Below the pieces are notes generated by a model. It worked only from the letters and a program-made list of their open reading frames with translations, was not told where the DNA came from and searched no databases. Of a stretch of 64,000 bases of DNA, positions 34,473-42,940 are shown piece by piece (position 1 is the first letter of the stretch; each line of letters opens with the position of its first letter). Source of the stretch: an uncultured Eubacteriales bacterium (GTDB taxonomy: Bacteria; Bacillota; Clostridia; Peptostreptococcales; Anaerovoracaceae); contig UQNJ01000014.1 in the NCBI GenBank assembly GCA_900542295.1, positions 3,298 to 67,297 on the forward strand. Reading direction: 5' to 3'. Made by a program: the position numbers and the translations under genes.

Positions 34473-35957
34473 TTAGATGTGAACTGCTGTATCAGGCTTC
34501 CAGAAGGATTTTGCAAAGAAGATTACCATAGCATAAATTTCCAGCCTGCCCGCAATCATAAGAAAGCACATTACAATCTGTGAAAACTGGTTAAACATGC
34601 CAAAATAACCGGAACTTCCGGGAATGCCAAGAGCCATTCCTGTGTTTGAAAACATACCGATTGAAGTAGTTACAGTTGTTTCTATATCGAAATTATTAAA
34701 TGAAAGTAAAACACAACCTAAAATAAATATTATAAAGAACAATATGGTATGAGAAGCAATTGATGAAGCCATTCTTGCAGGTACCAGAGTTCTTTCATCT
34801 AACATAACTGCTTTTACAACATTGGGATGTATTTGCTGTAAGAATCCTCGTCTTATCAGTCTGAACAGTACCATAACACGGATAACTTTCAGTGAGCCGG
34901 AAGTGGAAAAAGAACATCCGCCTATGAATAGCAGGATTATAAGAATTGTAGTTGTAAAAGCCGGCCAGGATGTATAATCACATACATAATATCCTGATGT
35001 CGTAACGAAAGAAACTACCTGAAACAATCCATCTCTTACAGCCTGCCATATGCTGCTGTATGTTCCGCTTAGCCGCAGGCTTAGTGCTACAAGAGCGGTA
35101 GCAATTCCTATTATGACGAAAAATGTTCTGATCTCGTTGTTTTTGAATATATCCTTAATTTTTTTTCTTGCTGCAAGGAAATAAATTACAAAATTAAGTG
35201 ATGAAAGTATCGAAAACATCATTATTACAATTCGTGAATAAAGAGTTTGATACATCCATGCGGAATCGGGAGTTATGATGAGTCCTGCTGTACTTATGCT
35301 GCTGCATGTAGCAAGAAGTGCGTTAAACCAGTCCATAGGGCCTATTAGCAAAAGTATGAATTCAAGTACTGACAGAGCTAAATAAGAGGAATAAAGAAAT
35401 TTTCCCATGTCAGTTGATTTGGACTCCATTTTTACTGAGTCTGCACTGGGAGATTCAGCTTTTGCAAGGGATTGATTATTTATTCCCCAGAGAGGAAATA
35501 TTGATATAAGGAGAACCAATATTCCCATACCGCCTAACCAGTGACAGAATCCTCTCCATATAAGCATACAGTTAGGCAGTGTGTTTATATCCAAGACACT
35601 GCATCCTGTTGTTGAAAAGCCTGCAACAGACTCGAAGAGGCAATTTATGAAAGAAAAATCCATTCCATACATTCCATATATATATAGGGGCATAGCGCCT
35701 AAGATAGAGCAATATACCCAACTGGCAAAGGCCATAAAATATCCGTCTCTTGTTCTGAGAATAATCTTATCAAAGCGGAGCTGAGTAATAAGTACAAAAC
35801 CTATAGAGATGCATATTATGGAAATTGTGAATAATGATCCGACGGCGTTCCACTCCTCATAGAAAAGCCCTATTGCTGATGCGGGCAGCATAAATAAACC
35901 TTCTATCAAGGTCATTATACCAAATACTTTTAATATAGCTCTAATATTAAGTCCCAT
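34473..35957 (-). CDS. TrkH family cation transporter, second copy
   Basis: This 494-residue membrane protein has the four pore-repeat layout of TrkH/KtrB. The filter regions read FSTTGCS (P1), SSISTAGLI (P2), VTTSGYYV (P3) and MFSNTGMALG (P4). P3 and P4 deviate from the usual TTGY and NxGPG, while the paralogue next to it keeps them. This could alter ion choice or gating. The gene is last in the trkA-trkH-trkH operon, 12 bases after the first copy. Confidence 0.9.
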   Translation of the reverse strand: MGLNIRAILKVFGIMTLIEGLFMLPASAIGLFYEEWNAVGSLFTISIICISIGFVLITQLRFDKIILRTRDGYFMAFASWVYCSILGAMPLYIYGMYGMDFSFINCLFESVAGFSTTGCSVLDINTLPNCMLIWRGFCHWLGGMGILVLLISIFPLWGINNQSLAKAESPSADSVKMESKSTDMGKFLYSSYLALSVLEFILLLIGPMDWFNALLATCSSISTAGLIITPDSAWMYQTLYSRIVIMMFSILSSLNFVIYFLAARKKIKDIFKNNEIRTFFVIIGIATALVALSLRLSGTYSSIWQAVRDGLFQVVSFVTTSGYYVCDYTSWPAFTTTILIILLFIGGCSFSTSGSLKVIRVMVLFRLIRRGFLQQIHPNVVKAVMLDERTLVPARMASSIASHTILFFIIFILGCVLLSFNNFDIETTVTTSIGMFSNTGMALGIPGSSGYFGMFNQFSQIVMCFLMIAGRLEIYAMVIFFAKSFWKPDTAVHI

Positions 35958-35969
35958 AAAAAACCTCTT

Positions 35970-37439
35970 TTATCTTGCTCTGTTGGAATTCCAGTAATTT
36001 TTTGAAAATAATACAAGGACCGTGTAAAGTTCAAGTCTTCCTATTATCATGAGCATTGAGCATATAAACTTTGAGAACGGTGAAAATATCGAATAATTCA
36101 TTGCAGGACCCACCAGATTAAAGCCCGGACCGATATTGCCAAGGCAGGATGCTGTTGCCGACAGATTAGTTATAAAATCAAATCCGTTTAGAGAAATAAG
36201 CAGAGTTCCTGCAAAAATTGTAAATATATATGTAAAAATAAAATTTGATATTTTTATTGCAGTACCGCTTCCCAGTTCAGTGCCGTTTAATGTAAGAGGA
36301 GTTATCCTGTTTGGATGTATTTTTAGGGAAATACTGCGTCTTGCTATTTTAAGGCCGATTAAAACACGCACACATTTTATGCCTCCTCCGGTAGACGATG
36401 AGCATCCGCCTATGAAAAAAAGAGAAAATATAATCATTCTTGAGAAAGTAGGCCATGCGTCGTAATTATCGGTTGCATATCCTGTAGTCGTTAAAATTGA
36501 TATAACCTGAAAAAATGCGGTTGAAAGTTTTTCGCCGAAATGAGAAAAATTGTCAAATGCAAAATTATATATTGTGATAAGAAAGCCGGCAGCTAATGTT
36601 ACAGTAGTATAGAACTTTGTTTCTTCATCCTTAAAAACCTGAAGAACACCGCGTCTTTTAATAAGATAAAACAAATTAAAGTTGATAGCTGCAAGAAACA
36701 TAAATATTGCAATTACAATTTCAACATACAAATTATCATAGTGAGCTATACTTGAATTATATATTGACAGTCCTCCGGTTCCTACTGTTCCGAAAGTGTG
36801 AACCAGTGCATCATATATTGGAAGACCGCCTAACATTAAAAGGATAACTTCTGCGACAGTCATGATTATATAGACAAAGTATACGCCTTTGGAACTGTCG
36901 GAAAACTTAGCTGAAATTTTGCTTTTTGTAGGGCCTGTTGTTTCGGCATTGGCGACTATTTGACCATTTATGCCGAAGGCAGGTATAAGTGCTGTGATGA
37001 ATACTATTATTCCCATACCGCCTAACCAGTGAGTAAAAGAACGCCAGAACAGGATAGAGCGCGGAAGCACTTCCACATCTGTAAGTATTGAAGCTCCGGT
37101 AGTACTGAACCCTGAAGCTGACTCAAAGAATGCATCGAAAAAACCGGGAATTGCCCCGGATATGATAAAAGGAGCAGCACCCACTATTGATGCTAAAAAC
37201 CAACTTAATGCAACAATAAAAAAACCATCCCTTCCTTTGAGCTTGTAGTGGACGGAATAGAAAAATTTGCGTATTATAAAGCTTATGATAACGCATGCCG
37301 CTATTACTGCAATGAAAGCATGAATAGCGGCAGTTTCTTTATTTATAAGAGCTATTATGAGAGGGGCAGTCATGGACACAGCCAGAACCATAAACATTAT
37401 TCCCTCAATCTTAAGAACAGTTCCAATTTTCTGAAACAT
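35970..37439 (-). CDS. trkH: TrkH family potassium uptake protein, first copy
   Basis: This 489-residue membrane channel subunit has four pore repeats with standard filter glycines: GFSTTGAS (P1), VGTGGLS (P2), TTTGYAT (P3) and GNIGPGF (P4). WLGGMGIIVFITALIP and SSSTGGGIKCVRV are further family blocks. It should carry potassium, controlled by the cytoplasmic TrkA ring encoded just upstream. GAAAGG lies ahead of the start. Its stop is 12 bases before the second trkH. Confidence 0.94.
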   Translation of the reverse strand: MFQKIGTVLKIEGIMFMVLAVSMTAPLIIALINKETAAIHAFIAVIAACVIISFIIRKFFYSVHYKLKGRDGFFIVALSWFLASIVGAAPFIISGAIPGFFDAFFESASGFSTTGASILTDVEVLPRSILFWRSFTHWLGGMGIIVFITALIPAFGINGQIVANAETTGPTKSKISAKFSDSSKGVYFVYIIMTVAEVILLMLGGLPIYDALVHTFGTVGTGGLSIYNSSIAHYDNLYVEIVIAIFMFLAAINFNLFYLIKRRGVLQVFKDEETKFYTTVTLAAGFLITIYNFAFDNFSHFGEKLSTAFFQVISILTTTGYATDNYDAWPTFSRMIIFSLFFIGGCSSSTGGGIKCVRVLIGLKIARRSISLKIHPNRITPLTLNGTELGSGTAIKISNFIFTYIFTIFAGTLLISLNGFDFITNLSATASCLGNIGPGFNLVGPAMNYSIFSPFSKFICSMLMIIGRLELYTVLVLFSKNYWNSNRAR

Positions 37440-37460
37440 TAGAAAGCCTTTCTGTTGTTA

Positions 37461-38822
37461 TTAAATATGGAATCCCTTTTTTTGTTTAAAAAGAGCCTCA
37501 AGTTCTGCAAGGTCTGAAAGAAGACAGAATATTGTGACCTTATCGTTTGCAAGGATAGTAGTGTTGCCGTCAGGTATTATCACATTATTTCCTCTGTGTA
37601 TTGCAGCTATTATTACACCGTCAGGCAAATCAAGCTCGTTTAAAGGAATATTGGTGAATTTCATTGTGTTTGAAGCTACTATTTCGGTTATTTCTGCTTG
37701 TCCCTGTATTAGCAGTGAAGATACTATTCGCTTTGAACCTTGTATATACCTGAGTATAATGCTGGCAACTATATCAAGAGGATTCAGCGCCATATCTATT
37801 CCCAATTTTTCTATAAGATCTTTGTAACTTTGGCGGCTCACCTTGGAAATTACGTCTTCTATACCATGCTGTTTAGCCATGAGAGCAAGAAGAAGATTTT
37901 CCTCATCAAGCCCTGTAGCTGTAACAAATGCATCCATCTCATCTAAGTTTTCTTCCTCGAGCAGTGAGGTATCAGTAGCATCTCCGTGAAGAATCATTAC
38001 ATCATCAAGATGTGTGGAGAGATAATAGCATCTGTCTTTATCTTTCTCGATAACCTTGACTGCTATACCGAACTCAGAAAGCTTGTCTGCAAGATAAAAC
38101 CCTGTTTTCCCTCCGCCGATAATCATTACCTTTTGCAGATTGGTATATTTACCCTTTTCGTAAACTTTCTTGTGAAGATCGTGAATTTCAGTTTTTTCAC
38201 CTATAAGATAAATAGTGTCGGAAAGTTCTATGATGGTTTGACCGTGAGGGATTATTATTTTACCGTTTCTTGAAATTGCTACAATAAGCATGTTAGGAAA
38301 GATTTTGCGGACATCTATCATGGAAAGTCCGGCCAACTTTTTCATCTTCCTTACAGAAAACTGTACCATGGCAACTTTACCGCTGGAAAAGATTCCGTTG
38401 GTAAGAGTGTATTTCTCTACAAGATATTTATATATTTCCATAGTAATGGAATAATCCGGATTTACCACATGATCTATATTCAGATTTTCTTTAATAAAAT
38501 CAACTTGCTTCATGTTTTCCGGTGCTCTTATTCTTGCTATTACTCTTGAGCAGCCCAATTTCTTTGCAAAGGATGCTATCAGCATATTATCCTCATCACT
38601 GTCGGTTGAAGCAAGCAGAAAATCGAATTTATCTATTTCGCATTGCTTTAATATATCGATGTTCTTTCCGCTTCCGTTTACGGTCATTACATCCATTTGC
38701 TGCGATATTCTGTTCAGAACGGAATCCAATATGTCGATTACCGTTATTTCGTGATCGCCCTCAAGCAAAGCATTAGCAACCTTTATTCCTAATTTTCCTG
38801 CGCCCACTATGGCAACTTTCAT
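37461..38822 (-). CDS. trkA: Trk potassium channel NAD-binding subunit TrkA
   Basis: This 453-residue peripheral protein has two RCK units. The N-terminal one begins VAIVGAGKLGIKVANALL and the second begins KVMIIGGGKTGFYLAD near residue 230; each is followed by a TrkA-C domain (about 140-220 and 370-450). It forms the nucleotide-gated ring that opens TrkH. AAAGAGG precedes the start. It is first in the minus-strand operon, so two different TrkH pores share one TrkA. Reading TATATGCTACAAT on the minus strand upstream suggests a promoter near 38880-38907. Confidence 0.95.
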   Translation of the reverse strand: MKVAIVGAGKLGIKVANALLEGDHEITVIDILDSVLNRISQQMDVMTVNGSGKNIDILKQCEIDKFDFLLASTDSDEDNMLIASFAKKLGCSRVIARIRAPENMKQVDFIKENLNIDHVVNPDYSITMEIYKYLVEKYTLTNGIFSSGKVAMVQFSVRKMKKLAGLSMIDVRKIFPNMLIVAISRNGKIIIPHGQTIIELSDTIYLIGEKTEIHDLHKKVYEKGKYTNLQKVMIIGGGKTGFYLADKLSEFGIAVKVIEKDKDRCYYLSTHLDDVMILHGDATDTSLLEEENLDEMDAFVTATGLDEENLLLALMAKQHGIEDVISKVSRQSYKDLIEKLGIDMALNPLDIVASIILRYIQGSKRIVSSLLIQGQAEITEIVASNTMKFTNIPLNELDLPDGVIIAAIHRGNNVIIPDGNTTILANDKVTIFCLLSDLAELEALFKQKKGFHI

Positions 38823-38879
38823 TTTTTTACCTCTTTAATTGCAAAATAAAAGACATTTTAGAAAAAATGTTGTATCATA

Positions 38880-38907
38880 ATTGTAGCATATATAAAAATT
38901 TTTACAA
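38880..38907 (-). promoter_or_regulatory. Probable promoter of the trk operon
   Basis: On the minus strand TTGTAA (38902-38907) and TACAAT (38880-38885) are 16 bases apart, about 58 bases before the trkA start. I see no ydaO-type c-di-AMP riboswitch in the short leader. Confidence 0.45.
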
Positions 38908-38950
38908 CCCTTTATGCAATCTTTATGTCAGGCGGAAAGGAATAACTCAA

Positions 38951-39544
38951 TTGAAAATAAAGAGATTTGTGGGAGGAAGCCTCGAAAGTAACGGGTATAT
39001 TATAAGTTTACGGAAGGGCAGTGATTGTTATATAATAGATCCCGGTTATGACCCGATAAAATTTATAAAGTATATAGAAGAAGAAAAACTCAATATAAAA
39101 GGGATAATACTTACTCATCATCACCATGATCATGTAGGCGGAGCAGCAAAAATTTCTGACCGGTTAAGCTGTCCTGTAATGATGAGCTTTGCTGATTCCT
39201 TGGTTTACAAAGGAAAAACAGATATAATTCTAAATGACAGGGATGTTATAATGCTTGAAGGTACAGAACTGAAAATTTTAGAAACGCCGGGACATACGCA
39301 TGGTTCAATATGTATAGAAGTCCCTGAGAGCAGAGTTGTTTTTACAGGTGATACAATATTTGATACAGACCTTGGCAGGACCGACCTTGAGGGCGGTTCA
39401 GAAGAAGAGATGATAAACACATGCAGAAATATAATATCATCATGGCCTGATTCTTATACCATATATCCCGGTCATGACGGAAGTGCTTCTATGAAGCAGG
39501 TAAGAACATATAATGAAGAATTTTTGCATTATGCGGAGGAATAA
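38951..39544 (+). CDS. Metallo-beta-lactamase fold hydrolase (glyoxalase II type)
   Basis: This 197-residue enzyme carries the binuclear metal motif THHHHDHVGG (His 56, His 58, Asp 60, His 61), a later TPGHTHGSI and VFTGDTIFDTDLGRTDLEGG, and TIYPGHDG near the end. It resembles YcbL/GloB-like hydrolases that cleave thioesters, but the substrate is not certain. I prefer TTG 38951, since GGAAAGGA lies about 10 bases upstream and family proteins start near here; the frame is open from 38867. The next gene starts 3 bases after its stop. Confidence 0.87.
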   Translation: MKIKRFVGGSLESNGYIISLRKGSDCYIIDPGYDPIKFIKYIEEEKLNIKGIILTHHHHDHVGGAAKISDRLSCPVMMSFADSLVYKGKTDIILNDRDVIMLEGTELKILETPGHTHGSICIEVPESRVVFTGDTIFDTDLGRTDLEGGSEEEMINTCRNIISSWPDSYTIYPGHDGSASMKQVRTYNEEFLHYAEE

Positions 39545-39547
39545 TAA

Positions 39548-40381
39548 ATGAAAATAAAGCTTATAGCCCTTGACCTTGACGGCACTACTTTGAGAAAAGG
39601 CTCAGTTCTTTCGGAGCGTACACGCCATACTCTTGAAGAAGCAATTAACAGAGGTGTTCATGTGGTAGTAGCGACAGGGAGAGTTTTCTCTGCTCTTCCC
39701 GATACAATTTTTGATATAGAAGGCCTTGAATATATAATAACATCCAACGGAGCACATATAACAAGGCTTAAGGATATGAAGCAGATTTATTTCAATTATC
39801 CTGACGAAAATGCCATTGAGCAGGTTGGAGATTTCCTTGCTGTCAGAAAGGAATTTCCTGTGGAGGTGTTTACATGTGGAAAAGCTTATATTGACAGAAC
39901 CGTTTATGAGGATGTAAGAGATAACGGCTCCGACTATATGGATGCAAAATATATAGTAAAAACAAGAAATCCCGTAGATGATATATACGGTTTTCTGAAA
40001 GAACACAGAAGAGAGATAGAGAACATAAATATACATTTCCGCAATTTTGATGATAAGGCGGAACTCAAAAAGCTTTTAGCGCTTAACAGTGAAATAACAG
40101 TGACTTCATCAATGCCTCATAATCTTGAGATAGGAGGAAAGACAACCAGTAAAGCAAAAGCCATAGCAGCGCTTTGCGAAATACTTGGAATAGACGAGAA
40201 AAATGTTCTTGCGGCTGGGGACAGCCCCAACGATGAGGCTATGATTAAGGCTGCGGGAATAGGAGTGGCAATGGGTAATGCCGAGGAGGAAGTCAAGGCA
40301 TGTGCCGACTTTGTAACTCTAACAAATCAGGAGGATGGTGTTGCATATGCGATAGAGAAATTTGTTTTTGACAGGTATTGA
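39548..40381 (+). CDS. Cof-type HAD phosphatase
   Basis: This 277-residue cytoplasmic phosphatase of the HAD IIB class has the nucleophile motif ALDLDGTTL (Asp 9 and 11), motif II TSNGAHI, the lysine region KAKAIAALCEILGI and motif IV AAGDSPNDEAMIKAAGIGVAMGNA. A large cap lies between motifs II and III. Substrates are usually sugar phosphates, FMN or similar; nothing here singles one out. It follows the MBL gene after 3 bases with GCGGAGG before the ATG, so the two form an operon. Confidence 0.92.
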   Translation: MKIKLIALDLDGTTLRKGSVLSERTRHTLEEAINRGVHVVVATGRVFSALPDTIFDIEGLEYIITSNGAHITRLKDMKQIYFNYPDENAIEQVGDFLAVRKEFPVEVFTCGKAYIDRTVYEDVRDNGSDYMDAKYIVKTRNPVDDIYGFLKEHRREIENINIHFRNFDDKAELKKLLALNSEITVTSSMPHNLEIGGKTTSKAKAIAALCEILGIDEKNVLAAGDSPNDEAMIKAAGIGVAMGNAEEEVKACADFVTLTNQEDGVAYAIEKFVFDRY

Positions 40382-40399
40382 AATATCAATGTTGTACAA

Positions 40400-40412
40400 T
40401 ATCGTCACGATA
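40400..40412. promoter_or_regulatory. Short palindrome upstream of the amino-acid ABC promoter
   Basis: TATCGT and ACGATA flank a single C, some 60 bases before the -35 element. It may bind a regulator, but could be chance. Confidence 0.25.
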
Positions 40413-40470
40413 ATTTATTTGTTGGGAATACTGCTTAAAAACAAATGAGAAAAATTTTTAAAAAAAGCCC

Positions 40471-40499
40471 TTGACTTTCTCGCTTTATTAGTGTAAAGT
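40471..40499 (+). promoter_or_regulatory. Promoter of the amino-acid ABC operon
   Basis: TTGACT (40471-40476) and TAAAGT (40494-40499) are 17 bases apart, about 65 bases before the binding-protein ATG. Confidence 0.7.
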
Positions 40500-40563
40500 A
40501 TAGACATAAACAATTTAGCGTTTTAATTGAATAAAGCGATAAACAGCAATGAGGAGGACTGAA

Positions 40564-41376
40564 ATGAAAAAGAAATTATTAGTTATGACCATGATATTCG
40601 TTATGGTATTTACAGTATTTGCGATGACAGGCTGCGGAAACGATGAAAAAGAAACAGGCGATAAAATCGTAGTCGGACTTGATGATACTTTTGCACCTAT
40701 GGGCTTCAGAGATGAAGAAGGTACATTGATAGGGTTTGACATAGACCTTGCCAATGCAGTAGGAGAAGAACTCGGAGTAGAAGTTGAATTTAAACCTATA
40801 GACTGGAAAGCTAAAGAAGCTGAACTTAAAGCAGGCACAGTAGACTGTCTCTGGAACGGAATGTCGGTTACGCCTGACAGAATCGAGGGAATGGCTCTTA
40901 CATATAAATATTTAAATAACAAGATAGTGCTGATGTCTCTTGCAGATTCCGATCTGGATGTAACTTCAGCAGATCAGCTCAAGGATCTTAAAATAGGAAC
41001 CCAGGCAGGTTCGGCAGCGCTCGAGATGCTTCAGGCAAACGAAGCTTATGACTCTTTCAAGGATAATATCAGCGAATATGACAAGTACGACACTGCAATT
41101 ATGGATCTTAAAGCAGGAAGAGTGGATGTCATAGCAGTGGACCAGGTTTTAGGTGAATATACCAACAATAATCTCGGCGGCGAAATGAAAGAATGTACTT
41201 ATTCACTGGGCGACGATTTCTATACTATAGGATGTGCCTCTGACAATACAGAGCTCAGAGATAAAATCAACGATGCTATTAAGAAGCTTATAGATAACGG
41301 TAAAGCAGCCGAAATAAGTGAAAAATGGTTCGGCAAAGATATAATGGTATATGAACCTGTTGAAGGTGAAGAATAA
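40564..41376 (+). CDS. Amino-acid ABC transporter substrate-binding lipoprotein
   Basis: This is a 270-residue cluster-3 (SBP_bac_3) binding protein anchored by a lipobox, AMTGCGN, with Cys 24. Family blocks are VVGLDDTFAPMGFRDEEG, LIGFDIDLANAVGEELG and WNGMSVTPDR, typical of polar amino-acid or cystine/glutamine importers. I chose ATG 40564, since AGGAGG at 40552-40557 is 6 bases before it. The permease and ATPase genes follow. The specific amino acid cannot be told by eye. Confidence 0.93.
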   Translation: MKKKLLVMTMIFVMVFTVFAMTGCGNDEKETGDKIVVGLDDTFAPMGFRDEEGTLIGFDIDLANAVGEELGVEVEFKPIDWKAKEAELKAGTVDCLWNGMSVTPDRIEGMALTYKYLNNKIVLMSLADSDLDVTSADQLKDLKIGTQAGSAALEMLQANEAYDSFKDNISEYDKYDTAIMDLKAGRVDVIAVDQVLGEYTNNNLGGEMKECTYSLGDDFYTIGCASDNTELRDKINDAIKKLIDNGKAAEISEKWFGKDIMVYEPVEGEE

Positions 41377-41404
41377 AAATTTTTAAGACAAAGGAATAAT
41401 GAAT

Positions 41405-42064
41405 ATGGACAGAATCGGAGAATTCTTGCCATTCATGCTCGAGGGTTCGGTTACGACGGTGCAGGTATTCATATTTACACTCGTCATATCCTTACCCCTG
41501 GGGCTTCCTATAGCCCTGGGGAGTAACAGCCGCTTCAAACCCTTGAGCTTTTTGTGCAAGATATATGTTTGGATTTTCAGAGGAACTCCGCTGATGCTTC
41601 AGCTTTGGTTCTTCTACTTTTTCTTCCCGTTTAATTTTGGGATAACGCTTGATGCTCTGAGCACGGCAATACTTACATATGTGCTTAACTATGCGGCGTA
41701 TTTTGCCGAAATATACAGAGGTGGAATAAACAGCATAGACAGAGGACAGTATGAGGCGGCGCATGCCCTCGGCTTGTCAAAAGGACAGACAATGAAAGAC
41801 ATTATATTGCCTCAGACGATGAAAGCAATAATGCCTCCTGTGGTGAATGAAGCCATAACTCTCGTAAAGGATACGGCTCTTGTATCTTCGATTGCCGTAA
41901 TTGACCTGATGAAAGCCACAAACAGCGCCGTAAACAGGATGACAAGCCTTACGCCGTTCTTCTACGCTGCCGTAATATATCTGATAATGACATTTGTGCT
42001 TACGATTATAGCGGGCAGACTGGAAAAACACTTCTCCAGATATGATGCAAAGGAGGACTGGTGA
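41405..42064 (+). CDS. Amino-acid ABC transporter permease
   Basis: This 219-residue HisM/GlnP-type permease has the N-terminal MLEGSVTTVQVFIFTL, IYVWIFRGTPLMLQLWFFYF, the coupling motif YEAAHALGLSKGQTMKDIILPQ, and PPVVNEAITLVKDTALVS. I prefer ATG 41405, 9 bases after AAGGA, over ATG 41399. Its TGA overlaps the ATG of the ATPase gene by one base. Confidence 0.93.
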   Translation: MDRIGEFLPFMLEGSVTTVQVFIFTLVISLPLGLPIALGSNSRFKPLSFLCKIYVWIFRGTPLMLQLWFFYFFFPFNFGITLDALSTAILTYVLNYAAYFAEIYRGGINSIDRGQYEAAHALGLSKGQTMKDIILPQTMKAIMPPVVNEAITLVKDTALVSSIAVIDLMKATNSAVNRMTSLTPFFYAAVIYLIMTFVLTIIAGRLEKHFSRYDAKEDW

Positions 42065-42762
42065 TGACAAATGAAAATATATTGGAAATGAAAAACATCG
42101 TCAAAAAATACGGTGATTTTACAGCTGTCGACAATGTGGATTTTTCCATGAAAAAGGGCGAGATAGTAGCAATAATAGGACCATCCGGCTCGGGCAAAAG
42201 CACGCTGCTCAGATGCATAAACGGCCTTAACAGTATAACCTCCGGTGAGCTTATCTTAAACGGAAGCACCGGCATGGTATTTCAGCATTTCAATCTTTTT
42301 CCTCATATGACCTGTAGAGATAATATAACTTATGCTCCCATCAAGGTAAAAAAAGAAGACAAAGAGGTTGTACTGAAAAGAGCAGAAAACCTTCTGAAAA
42401 TGGTAGGACTTGAAAATAAAGGCGATGCATACCCGGCGCAGATATCGGGAGGACAGAAACAAAGAATAGCTATAGCAAGGGCGCTTGCAATGGAGCCTGA
42501 TCTTATGCTTTTTGACGAGCCGACTTCGGCGCTGGATCCTGAGATAACGGGAGAGGTTTTAACCGTTATGAAAAAGCTTGCCGAAAAACACACTACCATG
42601 ATTGTTGTTACTCATGAAATGGGTTTTGCAAAAGAAGTTGCCGACAGAGTACTGTTTATGGATAACGGGGTCATAGTTGAAGAGGGAACTCCGGAAGAAA
42701 TATTCGATAACCCAAAGAGCGAAAGACTCGTCTCTTTCCTCGGCTCTATGCTCAGGGCATAA
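42064..42762 (+). CDS. Amino-acid ABC transporter ATPase
   Basis: This 232-residue ATPase has Walker A GPSGSGKSTLL, Q-loop FQHFNLFPHMT, signature ISGGQKQRIAIARAL, Walker B LMLFDEPTSALDP and H-loop VVTHEMGFAKEV, as in GlnQ/HisP proteins. At the A-to-Q segment it reads GELILNGSTGMVFQ, slightly shorter than usual. GGAGG stands 6 bases before the ATG, which overlaps the permease stop. It closes the importer operon; no clear terminator follows. Confidence 0.93.
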   Translation: MTNENILEMKNIVKKYGDFTAVDNVDFSMKKGEIVAIIGPSGSGKSTLLRCINGLNSITSGELILNGSTGMVFQHFNLFPHMTCRDNITYAPIKVKKEDKEVVLKRAENLLKMVGLENKGDAYPAQISGGQKQRIAIARALAMEPDLMLFDEPTSALDPEITGEVLTVMKKLAEKHTTMIVVTHEMGFAKEVADRVLFMDNGVIVEEGTPEEIFDNPKSERLVSFLGSMLRA

Positions 42763-42855
42763 GGAAAAATCTTTCAATATTATTAACTTTATATGACATT
42801 GTAATACTTTCCCCCACAAAATGATTTTTTTATGGCATAATAATTATGCAAAGTG

Positions 42856-42885
42856 CTTGACAGTGTACTAATACGTATAGTACAC
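42856..42885 (+). promoter_or_regulatory. dlt promoter with an operator palindrome between -35 and -10
   Basis: TTGACA (42856-42861) and TACACT (42880-42885) are 18 bases apart. AGTGTACTA (42861-42869) and TAGTACACT (42877-42885) form a perfect 9-bp inverted repeat with 7 bases between, covering the whole spacer. This is the placement of a repressor site; the sequence style recalls YtrA-type GntR operators, but the regulator is not in the window. A small hairpin GAGCAAG/CTTGCTC (42892-42908) follows in the leader. Confidence 0.65.
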
Positions 42886-42924
42886 TTATGAGGAGCAAGA
42901 ACTTGCTCAAACAAAAAAATATGA

Positions 42925-42933
42925 GGGGGGGGG
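42925..42933 (+). repeat. Run of nine G serving as the dltA ribosome site
   Basis: Nine G in a row sit 7 bases before the dltA ATG. The run itself is the Shine-Dalgarno-like element, so a length change by slippage would alter binding or spacing. Confidence 0.8.
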
Positions 42934-42940
42934 TACAGAT

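Noticed and set aside
38823..38950. c-di-AMP riboswitch before trkA
   Set aside because: The leader is too short and shows none of the conserved helices.
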